NCBI RefSeq assembly: GCF_005870025.1
Contig: NZ_VATA01000007.1
Span: 62,001 to 126,000, forward strand
From: Poseidonocella sp. HB161398
GTDB taxonomy: Bacteria > Pseudomonadota > Alphaproteobacteria > Rhodobacterales > Rhodobacteraceae
Direction of reading: 5' to 3'
DNA: 64,000 bases
Each line of letters begins with the position of its first letter. Within the stretch, counting starts at the first letter, position 1. Under the pieces are notes generated by a model. That model saw only the letters and a program-made list of their open reading frames with translations, ran no database searches and was not told where the DNA came from. A program made the position numbers and the translations under genes. Shown here in pieces: positions 45,166 to 54,035 of this stretch.

Positions 45166-45585
45166 GTTCAACCCCGTGTTGTCGCTTGATGTGGATCAAG
45201 GCGCAGGAGGTCGAATTAATGAAATGACTTGTTATAATTTACAGAATGCACCAGATTAATTCCATGGCGAGCCCCGGGATGCCCAAGGCCCGGGCAAGGC
45301 CTGCCGCCCGGCGGGCGCGGCGCGGCTTTTGCAAATGAAATCAGGCTGTCTCCGGCGGTCCCTGCCGCCGGATAGCGGGCCTCCGTCAAAGGGGCCGGCC
45401 GGGCAGGGTATAGCGGGACGGCGCGCCCGGCATGCCATGCAATCCGCGCGAGACTGCCCGGAAAACGACCTGGGTGATGCATATTTGAGCTGGACCGGCA
45501 AAGGACGCCGGCATCGGCGGACTGCCGGCCTGGCCCGGCCGCCGCGCCCTTCTGCGGGGAATCGCGCCGCGGGTCCCGGCGCCCG
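45166..45585. other. Promoter region of the iac-like operon
   Basis: 420 bp between the iacA-like start and the stop of the upstream regulator gene, all in minus orientation. The first 80 bp carry the FNR-type site (45186-45199) and an AT-rich patch (45212-45262, with TATAAC/CATTAAT on the minus strand) that is the likely promoter. No convincing GG-N10-GC sigma-54 promoter was found. The remaining 300 bp are GC-rich with no gene. Confidence 0.5.
45186..45199. promoter_or_regulatory. FNR/FnrL binding site (anaerobox)
   Basis: TTGATGTGGATCAA matches the FNR consensus TTGAT-N4-ATCAA without mismatch. It lies 21-34 bp upstream of the iacA-like ATG, downstream of the AT-rich promoter-like region. 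That position would block transcription, so FnrL could shut off this O2-requiring pathway under anoxia. Site seen directly; the repressing role is inferred. Confidence 0.75.
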
Positions 45586-47442
45586 TCAGGCCCAGTCCGA
45601 CGCCGCGATGCCGTAGGCCTTCATCCGCGAATAGAGCGTCGTCGGCTTCACCCCGAGAAGCGCCGCCGCGCCGGAGGCGCCCGAGATGCGGCCGCCGGTC
45701 TCGCGCAGCGCCGCGATCAGGTTGGCGCGCAGGAGCTCCTGCATCTGCGCCTCGCTGCGGTAGCCGGCCACGGGCGCGCGCGGCCCGGCCCCGGACTGGG
45801 CCAGCTCGATCACCAGCTTGGCATCCTTCGAGACGATCGCCGCGCGCTCCATCACGTTGTGCAGCTCGCGGACATTGCCCGGCCAGTCATAGGCCTGCAG
45901 CTGCTGGATCGCGCGCTCGGTGACGACCGGCATGGCGCGGTTGAGCCGGCGGCAGGCGATCTCCAGCAGATGCGTCGCCAGCAGCGGGATGTCCTCGGGC
46001 CGCTCGCGCAGCGGCAGGCAGGCGATCGGGAAGACGTTGAAGAACATGTAGAGATCCTCGCGCAGCTTGCCGCTGCGGCGCAGCTCCTCGCCGGGCAGGG
46101 AGGTGGCGGCGATCACCCGCAGCTCCAGCGGCTTCTCGCGCGTGTCCCCCAGCCGCGTGACCGCGCCGCTCTGCAGCGCGTGCAGCAGCTTGCCCTGGAT
46201 GTCGAGCGGCAGCTCGCCGGCATCATCGAGGAAAAGCGTGCCGCCATGGGCCAGCTCCAGCTTGCCGGGCTTGTCGCGGGTGGCGCCGTTCGGGGCGCCG
46301 CGCACCTGGCCGAAGAGCTCGGCCTCGACCTCCTCGGGCGCGACCGAGGTGCATTTGAACTGGATCAGCGGCCGCCGCGACCGCGCGCTGGCCTTGTGGA
46401 TCTCGGTCGCCACCAGCCCCTTGCCGGTGCCCGCCTCGCCGGTAATCAGCACGGTCGCATCCGTTCGGGCCACCAGGTCAATCCGCGCCACCACCTGCCG
46501 GATCCCCGCCGAGCGGCCGATGATGGCGTGATGCGCCCGCTCGCTGGTGATCGCCTCCTGCAGATAGGCATTCTCCTGCTCCAGCCGGTCGCGCAGCGCC
46601 GCCACCTCGCCGAGCGCCTCGCGCAGCTTCCGCTCGTTCTCGTGGCGCTCGGTGATGTCGCGGAAGATGACGACGGCCCCGGCCAGCACGCGCTGGTCGT
46701 AGATCGGGGTGGAGACGTATTCGACCCGGATCGGCCGCCCGTCCTTGCGCCAGAACACCTCGTCCCCGATGCGGTTGACCTGCTCGAAGCGGAAGGAGCG
46801 GTAGATCGGGCAGTGCTGCGCGGAATACGCCTCGCCGTTCAGATGGTGGTGGTGGATCTTCGAATGGATGTCGCTGCCCAGCAGATCCTCGCTGGTCCAG
46901 CCCAGCATCTCCTGCGCGGCGCGGTTGACGAAGGTGGTCTTGCCCTCGGCATTCACCCCGTAGATGCCTTCGCCCGCGGCGTTGAGGATCAGCTGGTTCT
47001 GTCGCTCCAGCTCGGAGAAGAAGCCCTCGGCGCGCTTCCATTCATGCACGCCCGCCCGCTGCAGCTCGGCGGCCTCGGCGATCTGGGTGCGGGCCTCGAA
47101 GGCCTCGAGATCGATCAGCATCAGCAGCAGGATCCCCGGCCTGCCGGGCAGGTGGCGGCCGCGCATCTCGCAGCGCCGGGCGGGCTGTCCCTGCGGCGTG
47201 ACCGAGATCTCGCGGGTCCAGCCCTCGCCGCGGTGGTCGACCTCTTCGACGAAGACGACAAAGCGCGGCAGGTCGGCGCCGACGAAGGCCGAGAAGGCCG
47301 GTCGCTCCTGCGGGCCGAGCCCGAGCAGCCGCGCGGCGTGGTCGTTCCAGCCGATGATCCGGTCGGCGGCGGTGTCGAGCATCAGCGCGGCCTCGGGCAG
47401 CGCGGCGATCAGGGAATCGGGAGCAGGGGCGTCTGCGGTCAT
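45586..47442 (-). CDS. PAS-containing bEBP / Fis-type regulator with altered GAFTGA loop
   Basis: 618 residues. Two N-terminal PAS-like domains (about 5-120 and 145-270), a coiled-coil (about 275-305: ALGEVAALRDRLEQENAYLQ), an AAA+ domain (about 315-550) and a Fis-type HTH at the end (GASGAAALLGVKPTTLYSRM). Walker A is GEAGTGKG and Walker B is GGTLFLDDAGELP (canonical LDEIGELP). The sigma-54-contacting GAFTGA loop reads GAPNGA in FGQVRGAPNGATRDK. The architecture is FhlA/NtrC-like, but loss of Phe and Thr makes normal sigma-54 activation doubtful. It lies upstream of the iac-like operon and divergent from the cyanate operon. Confidence 0.88.
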   Translation of the reverse strand: MTADAPAPDSLIAALPEAALMLDTAADRIIGWNDHAARLLGLGPQERPAFSAFVGADLPRFVVFVEEVDHRGEGWTREISVTPQGQPARRCEMRGRHLPGRPGILLLMLIDLEAFEARTQIAEAAELQRAGVHEWKRAEGFFSELERQNQLILNAAGEGIYGVNAEGKTTFVNRAAQEMLGWTSEDLLGSDIHSKIHHHHLNGEAYSAQHCPIYRSFRFEQVNRIGDEVFWRKDGRPIRVEYVSTPIYDQRVLAGAVVIFRDITERHENERKLREALGEVAALRDRLEQENAYLQEAITSERAHHAIIGRSAGIRQVVARIDLVARTDATVLITGEAGTGKGLVATEIHKASARSRRPLIQFKCTSVAPEEVEAELFGQVRGAPNGATRDKPGKLELAHGGTLFLDDAGELPLDIQGKLLHALQSGAVTRLGDTREKPLELRVIAATSLPGEELRRSGKLREDLYMFFNVFPIACLPLRERPEDIPLLATHLLEIACRRLNRAMPVVTERAIQQLQAYDWPGNVRELHNVMERAAIVSKDAKLVIELAQSGAGPRAPVAGYRSEAQMQELLRANLIAALRETGGRISGASGAAALLGVKPTTLYSRMKAYGIAASDWA

Positions 47443-47483
47443 GGCGGCAGGCTATTGCCGCGGCGCGGCGGGAGGTAACGAAA

Positions 47484-47508
47484 TCTCGTAAATTACGACA
47501 TCTCGTAA
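47484..47508. promoter_or_regulatory. Repeated TCTCGTAA motif in bEBP/cyn divergent region
   Basis: TCTCGTAA occurs twice in direct orientation 17 bp apart (47484-47491 and 47501-47508). The first copy also forms the palindrome TCGTAA-A-TTACGA (47486-47498). The block lies about 40 bp upstream of the bEBP start and 140 bp before the cyanate binding-protein gene. It is a good operator candidate for either gene. Confidence 0.5.
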
Positions 47509-47648
47509 TTCACGGGACAGGAGCGTTCCCGCAACCAACGGAAATCAGTAGGTTTATTCCTGTGCGCAAATATTAATCATGCTCTATCGGCGCCTGTTTC
47601 GTCTCGGCACGATGGGATCAAGCAATGACAGAACAGGGGAGTGCGAAG

Positions 47649-49025
47649 ATGACGACCAAGAGCCTCGGAGACCCGTTTTCCGCCGGAACCGACCTGCGTC
47701 ACGGCGCGGATTGCGGCTGCGGCGACTGCGCCCGGCACGGCGCCCCGCAGGCGGCACCGGCCATGTCGCGCGACGAGATGCTGGAGCGCGCGGTCGAGAG
47801 CGCGGTGGTCCGTTCGGTCTTCGGCCAGAGCGAGATCGGCCGGCGCTCCTTCATGGGGATGCTCGGCGGCGGCACGGTGGCCGCGGCGCTGGCCTCGGTC
47901 TTCCCGCTCGAGGCCGCCAAGGCCGCCATCCTCGACGAGCTCGGCCCGCCGGAGAAGACCGACCTGAATATCGGCTTCGTGCCGATCACCTGCGCCACGC
48001 CGATCATCATGGCGCAGCCGATGGGATTCTACGAAAGGCACGGGCTGAACGCCAAGGTCATCAAGACGGCCGGCTGGGCGGTGGCGCGCGACAAGTCGCT
48101 TTCGGGGGAATACGATGCCAGCCACATGCTGACGCCGATGCCGCTGGCGATGACGCTGGGCGCGGGCTCGGTCGCGGCGCCCTACATCATGCCCGCGGTC
48201 GAGAACATCAACGGCCAGGCGATCGTGCTGTCGAACGAGCATCTCGACAAGCGCGACCCCAAGCAGTGGAAGGGCTTCACCTTCGGCGTGCCCTTCGAAT
48301 ACTCGATGCACAATTTCCTGCTGCGCTACTACGTGGCCGAGCACGGGCTCGACCCGGATGTCGACATCCAGATCCGCGTGGTGCCGCCGCCCGAAATGGT
48401 CGCCAACCTGCGGGCGGGCAATCTCGACGGCTATCTCTCGCCCGACCCGTTCAACCAGCGCGCCGTCTGGGAGAAGATCGGCTTCATCCACACCCTGACC
48501 AAGGACATCTGGGAGGGCCATCCCTGCTGCGCCTTCGCCGCGCCGGCGAGCTTCGCGACCGAGCTGCCGAACACCTACGGGGCGCTGCTGAAATCCATCA
48601 TCGACGCGACGCAATACGCGTCCGACCCCGAGAACCGCAAGGAGATCTCCGAGGCGATCGCCCCGGCGAACTACCTCAACCAGCCGGTGCCGGTGATCGA
48701 GCAGGTGCTGACCGGGACCTATGCCGACGGGCTGGGCGAAGTGAAGCGCGTGCCCGACCGGATCGATTTCGACCCCTTCCCCTGGCATTCGATGGGCGTG
48801 TGGATCCTGACCCAGATGAAGCGCTGGGGCTATATCGAGGGCGATGTCGACTATGCCGGGGTGGCCGAGCAGGTCTATCTGGCCGCCGATGCGAAGAAGG
48901 TGATGAACGAGCTGGGCTATGACGCGCCCGACATCACCTACAAGTCGCACACGATCATGGGCAAGACCTTCGACCCGGCCGATCCCGAAGGCTACGTGGC
49001 GAGCTTCGCCATCGGGAAGAGCTGA
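47649..49025 (+). CDS. Nitrate/cyanate-type ABC transporter substrate-binding protein
   Basis: 458 residues from the ATG at 47649 (GGGGAG ribosome-binding site); an ATG 24 bp upstream is an alternative. It is a CynA/NrtA family protein: GFVPITCATPIIMAQPMGFY, HMLTPMPLAMTLGAGS and PEMVANLRAGNLDGYLSPDP. The Tat motif GRRSFMGMLGGG is at about residue 64. Unusually it is preceded by about 60 residues including the cysteine-rich DCGCGDCARHG near residue 20. It is followed by a permease, an ATPase and cyanase, so cyanate is the likely substrate. Confidence 0.88.
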   Translation: MTTKSLGDPFSAGTDLRHGADCGCGDCARHGAPQAAPAMSRDEMLERAVESAVVRSVFGQSEIGRRSFMGMLGGGTVAAALASVFPLEAAKAAILDELGPPEKTDLNIGFVPITCATPIIMAQPMGFYERHGLNAKVIKTAGWAVARDKSLSGEYDASHMLTPMPLAMTLGAGSVAAPYIMPAVENINGQAIVLSNEHLDKRDPKQWKGFTFGVPFEYSMHNFLLRYYVAEHGLDPDVDIQIRVVPPPEMVANLRAGNLDGYLSPDPFNQRAVWEKIGFIHTLTKDIWEGHPCCAFAAPASFATELPNTYGALLKSIIDATQYASDPENRKEISEAIAPANYLNQPVPVIEQVLTGTYADGLGEVKRVPDRIDFDPFPWHSMGVWILTQMKRWGYIEGDVDYAGVAEQVYLAADAKKVMNELGYDAPDITYKSHTIMGKTFDPADPEGYVASFAIGKS

Positions 49026-49028
49026 GCG

Positions 49029-49865
49029 ATGGGCCCGTCGCTCTCCGTGAACCAGCGGGCGATGGTGCTGTCCGTCGCCATGCTGATCGTCGGCCTCCTC
49101 GTCTGGGAGGCAGCCATTCCCGCCCAGGAAGCGGCGGGCGAGCTGACCGAATACGAGCGGCTGACCGGCGGCGGCGCGCCGAAGGCCGGGGTGCCGCCGC
49201 CCTCGCAGGTCCTCGCCAAGGCCTGGGAGCAGCTCTCGGATCCGTTCTACGATGCCGGGCCGAACGACAAGGGCATCGGCATCCAGATCGGCTATTCGAT
49301 CTACCGCGTGCTGACGGGCTATGTCCTGGCCGCGCTGGTCGCGATCCCGGCGGGATTCCTGATCGGCATGAGCCAGGTCGCCTACAAGGCGTTCAACCCC
49401 TTCATCCAGGTGCTGCGGCCGATCTCGCCGCTGGCCTGGATGCCGCTGGCGCTTTTCGTGATCCAGGACAGCGAGGCCAGCGCGATCTTCGTGATCTTCA
49501 TCTGCTCGATCTGGCCGATGCTGATCAACACCGCCTTCGGCGTGGCCGGGGTGCGCAGCGACTGGATCAACGTGGCGCGCACCCACGAGCTGGGCAGCCT
49601 GCGCACCGCCTTCGCCGTGATCCTGCCCGCCGCGGCGCCCACCATCATCACCGGCATGCGCATCTCCATCGGCATCGCCTGGCTGGTGATCGTCGCCGCC
49701 GAGATGCTCGTCGGCGGGACCGGCATCGGCTACTACGTCTGGAACGAGTGGAACAATCTCGACCTGACCTCGGTGATCTTCTCGATCCTGGTGATCGGCG
49801 TCGTCGGCATGCTGCTCGACGCGGCTTTCGGCATCCTCCAGCGCGCCGTCGCCTACGCGGAATAG
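49029..49865 (+). CDS. Nitrate/cyanate-type ABC transporter permease
   Basis: 278 residues. NrtB/CynB-type permease with six spans: [20 protein letters not shown], the loop [20 protein letters not shown], then [20 protein letters not shown] and [12 protein letters not shown]. The start lies 3 bp after the binding-protein stop. It partners the ATPase encoded 10 bp downstream. Confidence 0.92.
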   Translation: MGPSLSVNQRAMVLSVAMLIVGLLVWEAAIPAQEAAGELTEYERLTGGGAPKAGVPPPSQVLAKAWEQLSDPFYDAGPNDKGIGIQIGYSIYRVLTGYVLAALVAIPAGFLIGMSQVAYKAFNPFIQVLRPISPLAWMPLALFVIQDSEASAIFVIFICSIWPMLINTAFGVAGVRSDWINVARTHELGSLRTAFAVILPAAAPTIITGMRISIGIAWLVIVAAEMLVGGTGIGYYVWNEWNNLDLTSVIFSILVIGVVGMLLDAAFGILQRAVAYAE

Positions 49866-49875
49866 GAGCAGGCAC

Positions 49876-50781
49876 ATGTCCAGACCGTTTCTTTCGATCG
49901 AGAACCTGACCCAGACTTTCCCGGACGGGAAGGGCGGGCAGCTGACCGTCTTCGAGAAGGCCAGCTTCGGCATCGAGAAGGGCGAGTTCGTCTGCATCCT
50001 CGGCCATTCCGGCTGCGGCAAGTCGACGATCATGAACATCCTCGCCGGGCTCGCCGAGCCCAGCTCGGGCGTGGTCAAGATGGACGGCTACGAGGTCTCG
50101 GGCCCGTCGCTCGACCGCGGGGTGGTGTTCCAGAACTACTCGCTGCTGCCCTGGCTCTCGACGCTGAAGAACGTGACCTTCGGCGTGCGCGCCCGCTATC
50201 CGGACTGGCCGAAGGCCAAGGTCGAAGAGCACGCCCGCGCCTATCTGGCGATGGTCGGGCTCGAGGGCGACACGATCCACCGCAAGCCCTCGCAGCTTTC
50301 GGGCGGCATGCGCCAGCGGGTCTCGATCGCACGGGCCTTCGCCAACCACCCCAAGCTCCTGCTGCTCGACGAGCCCTTCGGCGCGCTCGATGCGCTGACC
50401 CGCGGCACGATCCAGGACGAGCTGCTGAAGATCTGGGGCGGCACCAGGCAGACGGTGTTCATGATCACCCATGACATCGACGAGGCGATCCTGCTGGCCG
50501 ACCGCATCCTGCTGATGACGAACGGGCCCTATGCGCGGGTGGCGGAGTCGGTGGAGATCACCATCCCGCGGCCGCGCAGCCGCACCGGGATCGTCGAGCA
50601 TCCGAACTACTACGCGATCCGAAACCATCTGGTGCAGTTCCTCGGCCACCGCTCGAAGGAGCTGGCCGGGCGCTCCGACGCCCCGGCCGCCCCGCCCGAG
50701 CGGGTGGTGATCGACCGCACCGCGCCCGGGGCCGATCCGGACCCCGAGGCCGCGAGGCGGCTGCGCGCCGTCAATGACTGA
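49876..50781 (+). CDS. Nitrate/cyanate-type ABC transporter ATPase
   Basis: 301 residues. Walker [10 protein letters not shown] (about 42-50), Q-loop [13 protein letters not shown], signature [15 protein letters not shown], Walker [16 protein letters not shown] and ITHDIDEAI. NrtD/CynD-type. The C-terminal tail of about 50 residues beyond the ATPase core is charged. It precedes cynS by 98 bp. Confidence 0.92.
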   Translation: MSRPFLSIENLTQTFPDGKGGQLTVFEKASFGIEKGEFVCILGHSGCGKSTIMNILAGLAEPSSGVVKMDGYEVSGPSLDRGVVFQNYSLLPWLSTLKNVTFGVRARYPDWPKAKVEEHARAYLAMVGLEGDTIHRKPSQLSGGMRQRVSIARAFANHPKLLLLDEPFGALDALTRGTIQDELLKIWGGTRQTVFMITHDIDEAILLADRILLMTNGPYARVAESVEITIPRPRSRTGIVEHPNYYAIRNHLVQFLGHRSKELAGRSDAPAAPPERVVIDRTAPGADPDPEAARRLRAVND

Positions 50782-50879
50782 TGCCCCCGCCGCGCGCGCG
50801 GCGGCATCGAGCTACCGCAGGGCCCGGCCTGCCCGGGCCGTTCCCGCCCCCATCCAGCGACCCGAAGAGGAGGACCCAA

Positions 50880-51350
50880 ATGAAGGACACGATCGAGGTG
50901 CCGACCATGCTGACCAAGGAAGACGTGACGATGATGATCCTCTCGGCCAGGAAGCAGGCCGGGATGACCTGGGAGGGCATCGCCGAGAAGATCGGCATGT
51001 CGCCGGTCTGGACCCATTCCGCCTGCATGGGGATGAATGCCTTCCCCGCCGAGAAGGCGGCGCTGCTCGTCACCGCGATGGGCCTGCCGCAGGAGGCCGC
51101 CTCCGTGCTGGAGGAGCCGCCCACCAAGGTCTGGGAGCAGTCCGTGCCGACCGATCCCTGCATCTACCGCTTCTACGAGATCGTCGGCGTCTACGGTCCC
51201 ACGCTCAAGGCGCTGATCGAGGAGAAATTCGGCACCGGCATCATGTCGGCGATCGATTTCGACATGCAGGTGACCCGCGTGCCCAACCCCAAGGGCGACC
51301 GCGTCAAGGTCGAGATGTCCGGCAAGTACCTGGCCTATAACGCCTGGTAG
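50880..51350 (+). CDS. cynS: Cyanase (cyanate hydratase)
   Basis: 156 residues from the ATG at 50880 with AGGAGG upstream, exactly the length of E. coli cyanase. The catalytic residues are in place: R97 and E100 in IYRFYEIVGVYG and S123 in GTGIMSAIDF (E. coli Arg96, Glu99, Ser122). The N-terminal helical domain (ARKQAGMTWEGIAEKIGMSP) mediates decamer formation. It converts cyanate and bicarbonate to ammonia and CO2 in the cytoplasm. With the importer upstream it lets the cell use cyanate as a nitrogen source. No cynT carbonic anhydrase gene accompanies it. Confidence 0.96.
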   Translation: MKDTIEVPTMLTKEDVTMMILSARKQAGMTWEGIAEKIGMSPVWTHSACMGMNAFPAEKAALLVTAMGLPQEAASVLEEPPTKVWEQSVPTDPCIYRFYEIVGVYGPTLKALIEEKFGTGIMSAIDFDMQVTRVPNPKGDRVKVEMSGKYLAYNAW

Positions 51351-51460
51351 GCCCCGGCCGGCCGCCCGCACCGGGCAGCCCCCGATCCGTTCCGCGGCGC
51401 CCCGGGCATGTCCCGCGGGCGCCGCTTTCCATTCTGCGCGCTTGTCTGGGCGCTTGCGAC

Positions 51461-51484
51461 TCAGATAAGTACCTGCTTATCTGA
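51461..51484. promoter_or_regulatory. ArsR operator: perfect 9-bp inverted repeat
   Basis: TCAGATAAG (51461-51469), spacer TACCTG, CTTATCTGA (51476-51484), ending 4 bp before the arsR-type start. The symmetric site in the promoter position indicates autoregulation by the ArsR-family protein. Confidence 0.75.
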
Positions 51485-51488
51485 CGGC

Positions 51489-51803
51489 ATGGCAGAGAAC
51501 GAGATCTTCAAGGCCCTGGCCGACCCGACGCGCCGCGCGATCTTCGAGAAGCTGGCCGATGGCCGGATGAATGCCAGCGCGCTGCGCGAGGGCATGGAGA
51601 TCAGCCAGCCCGCCATGTCGCAGCATCTGGGCGTGCTGCGCCAGGCGGGGCTGGTGCGCGAGGAGCGCCAGGGGCGCTACATCAACTACCAGGTCGATCC
51701 CGACGGGCTCGCCTGCATCGCCGGCTGGCTGGCGCGCTACCGCGCCTTCTGGCCCGAACGGATCGACGCGCTGCGGGCGCTCTTGAAGGAGATGGACCAG
51801 TGA
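51489..51803 (+). CDS. ArsR-family transcriptional regulator
   Basis: 104 residues from the ATG at 51489. The winged HTH includes IFKALADPTRRAIFEKLADG, ISQPAMSQHLGVLRQAGLVR and the wing RQGRYINYQVD. No ArsR-type CxC metal site is present. It belongs to the metal-independent group often paired with SRPBCC/AHSA1 proteins, as here, where the stop overlaps the next start (GTGA). A perfect inverted repeat directly upstream is the likely operator. Confidence 0.92.
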   Translation: MAENEIFKALADPTRRAIFEKLADGRMNASALREGMEISQPAMSQHLGVLRQAGLVREERQGRYINYQVDPDGLACIAGWLARYRAFWPERIDALRALLKEMDQ

Positions 51804-52144
51804 GCGCGAAAGACATGCCCCGGCCCGGCACGGACGGGGCCCTGCTGCAGGAATACCGGCTGGATGCGCCGCCCGCCAAGGTCTGGCGCGCGGTCAGCCT
51901 TCCGGCCTTCCGCGAGGCCTGGCTGCCCTCGGCCGAACTCGCCGCCGAGGCGCCGGTCGCGGCCGAGCCGGGCGAGGCGGTCAGCTACCGGCTGCGCGAC
52001 CCCGAACCGCCCCATCGCGAAAGCGTCGTCACCTTCCGGCTGCTGCCGGAGCCCGATGGCGGCACGCGGCTGCGGATCCTGCAGCGCCCGGCGACTTCCG
52101 GGGCCGCCAACTGCAACGCGGCGCTCTCGATGCGCGCCGCCTGA
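51800..52144 (+). CDS. SRPBCC/AHSA1-family protein, short
   Basis: 114 residues from a GTG overlapping the arsR stop. [20 protein letters not shown], then [13 protein letters not shown] is the typical start of an SRPBCC (Bet v1-like) domain. The family is usually 140-160 residues; here the C-terminal long helix that closes the pocket is largely replaced by [19 protein letters not shown]. It is either a short member or a frameshifted one. It probably binds a hydrophobic ligand; coupled to ArsR. Confidence 0.75.
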   Translation: MSAKDMPRPGTDGALLQEYRLDAPPAKVWRAVSLPAFREAWLPSAELAAEAPVAAEPGEAVSYRLRDPEPPHRESVVTFRLLPEPDGGTRLRILQRPATSGAANCNAALSMRAA

Positions 52145-52202
52145 CGCCCCGGCCCCGTCCGGGCCCATCCCCCAGACCCGACAGACCGAAAGGAGGTCGC
52201 CG

Positions 52203-52808
52203 ATGCGCGACATGATGCAGCTCGTCCCGATGGTGGTCGAGCAGTCCGGCGGCGGCGAGCGCGCCTTCGACATCTATTCCCGCCTGCTGCGCGAGCGGAT
52301 CGTCTTCCTCAATGGCGAGGTGAACGACCCCGTCGCAGCGCTGATCTGCGCGCAGCTCCTCTTCCTCGAGGCGGAGAACCCGGCAAAGCCGATCCAGTTC
52401 TACATCAACTCCCCCGGCGGCGTCGTCACCAGCGGGATGGCAATCTACGACACGATGCAGTACATCCGCGCGCCGGTCCATACGCTGTGCATGGGCACCG
52501 CGCGCTCGATGGGATCCTTCCTGCTGATGGCCGGGGCGCCCGGCGGCCGCGCGGCGCTGCCCAATGCCGGGATCCTGATCCACCAGCCCTCTGGCGGCAT
52601 GCAGGGCCAGGCCACCGACATCCAGATCCATGCCGAGGAGACGCTGCGGACGAAGGCGCTGATGACCCGCCTCTATGCGCGGCACTGCCGCCGCAGCTAC
52701 GAGGCCTTCGCCGCGGCGATGGAGCGCGACCGCTTCATGACGGCCGAGGAGGCGCTGGACTGGGGGCTGATTGACCGCATCCTGGAGCCGCGCGCCGAGG
52801 CCGCCTGA
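52203..52808 (+). CDS. clpP: ATP-dependent Clp protease proteolytic subunit
   Basis: 201 residues from the ATG at 52203 with AAAGGAGGTC ribosome-binding site. ClpP landmarks are all present: [38 protein letters not shown], nucleophile S102 in [14 protein letters not shown]127 in ILIHQPSGG and the catalytic Asp in [11 protein letters not shown]. The usual GQAASMG around the serine is GTARSMG. It is not next to clpX or tig, so it is probably a second, accessory ClpP. It follows the ArsR-SRPBCC pair and may be in the same transcription unit. Confidence 0.92.
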   Translation: MRDMMQLVPMVVEQSGGGERAFDIYSRLLRERIVFLNGEVNDPVAALICAQLLFLEAENPAKPIQFYINSPGGVVTSGMAIYDTMQYIRAPVHTLCMGTARSMGSFLLMAGAPGGRAALPNAGILIHQPSGGMQGQATDIQIHAEETLRTKALMTRLYARHCRRSYEAFAAAMERDRFMTAEEALDWGLIDRILEPRAEAA

Positions 52809-52889
52809 CGCGCCCCGCGGTGCTTGCCGCCGCGTTCCCTCTGGGCCATGGTGGCATCCTGTAACATGCTAAACAGGATTTGTTGGCTT

Positions 52890-54035
52890 ATGATCAATTT
52901 AAGTGTGCGGCGGGGCAGTTTTCTTGCACCGGTTCTCGCCGTCCTGGCCCTCCCGGCAGGGGCCCAGGAACAGGAGCAGGCGATGCTCGACGACATCGCG
53001 GGGATGTACGGCCTGCTGATGGAATACCAGGTCGCGACGCCCGCCTCGGTGCTGGTCGCGGTGATGGGGGACTCGTCCCATTTCGGCTTCTACGGAGAGA
53101 ACGGCGCCGGGGGCGCGCTGGACGAGAATTCGATCTTCCGCATCGGCTCGATCTCGAAGGCGATGGCGGGCCAGGTCATGGCCGGGATGATCGCGGACGG
53201 GAAGGTCGCGGCCGAGGCGCCGGTCACCGAATACCTGCCCGACCTGCCGGGCACGGTCTTTCCGGACGGCACGCCGATGCGGATGATCGACCTGGTCGGC
53301 CAGGCGGCGGGCCTGCCGCGCGACCTGCCGGTCGATCCGGGCCCGGACGACAATCCCGACCAGATGCAGACGCTGCCCGCGATCTCGGCCTATCTGGAGG
53401 ACACGCCGCTGTTCTTCGCGCCGGGCACGCGGCTGCTCTACTCCAATTTCGGCTACCAGCTGCTCGGCGCCGCCCTCGGCGCGGCCAATGACAGCAGCTA
53501 CGGCGCGGCGCTGGAGCAGTACCTGACCGGCCCCCTGGGCATGGAGGACACCGCGATCGGCGTCCCCGAGGACAAGCTCGGCCGGCTTCTGCCCGGCTAT
53601 CTCTTCGACGACAGCGAGTTCCCGCTGATGCAGCCCGGCGACCTGCTCGGCGCCTCGGGCGGGATCTTCACCACGGCGAAGGACATGGAGCGCTGGATGC
53701 GCTGGAACCTGTCGCAGGAGCCCGATCCGGTGCGCGACATCTTCCACGCCCCGCATGCGGACCGCTCCGATTTCCGCTCGGTGTCGATGATGGATGAATC
53801 CGGCCATCTCGACGAGATGGGCATGGGCTGGGTGATCATGCACGAGACCGAGGCACAGCCCTACACGCTGCAGAAGGCCGGGGCGCATGGCGGCTACATG
53901 GCCTATCTCGCGCTCGCCCCCGAGAAGCAGGCGGCAGTGTTCATGATGATCAACAAGTACGATTTCGACGCCGACGAGACCATGACCGCGCTGGCAAACA
54001 GCATGCTGGCGGCGCTGCCCGGCGCCATGGACTGA
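52890..54035 (+). CDS. Secreted serine hydrolase (beta-lactamase/AmpH-like)
   Basis: 381 residues from the ATG at 52890; an ATG at 52866 is possible. The signal peptide is about residues 1-25 (APVLAVLALPAGA). SxxK nucleophile motif S87-I-S-K90 in FRIGSISKAM, Tyr motif YSN in RLLYSNFGYQL, and HGG in KAGAHGGYMA in place of KTG. These define the class C beta-lactamase/penicillin-binding fold of AmpH-type peptidases and esterases. The usual HTSGL segment is GQAAGL. It acts in the periplasm on peptidoglycan fragments, D-amino-acid peptides or esters. Confidence 0.88.
   Translation: MINLSVRRGSFLAPVLAVLALPAGAQEQEQAMLDDIAGMYGLLMEYQVATPASVLVAVMGDSSHFGFYGENGAGGALDENSIFRIGSISKAMAGQVMAGMIADGKVAAEAPVTEYLPDLPGTVFPDGTPMRMIDLVGQAAGLPRDLPVDPGPDDNPDQMQTLPAISAYLEDTPLFFAPGTRLLYSNFGYQLLGAALGAANDSSYGAALEQYLTGPLGMEDTAIGVPEDKLGRLLPGYLFDDSEFPLMQPGDLLGASGGIFTTAKDMERWMRWNLSQEPDPVRDIFHAPHADRSDFRSVSMMDESGHLDEMGMGWVIMHETEAQPYTLQKAGAHGGYMAYLALAPEKQAAVFMMINKYDFDADETMTALANSMLAALPGAMD

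Noticed and set aside
47520-47560. GG-N10-GC spacing on the minus strand upstream of the bEBP gene, reminiscent of a sigma-54 promoter
   Set aside because: Only the invariant dinucleotides fit, the rest of the -24/-12 consensus does not, and chance matches are frequent in GC-rich DNA.
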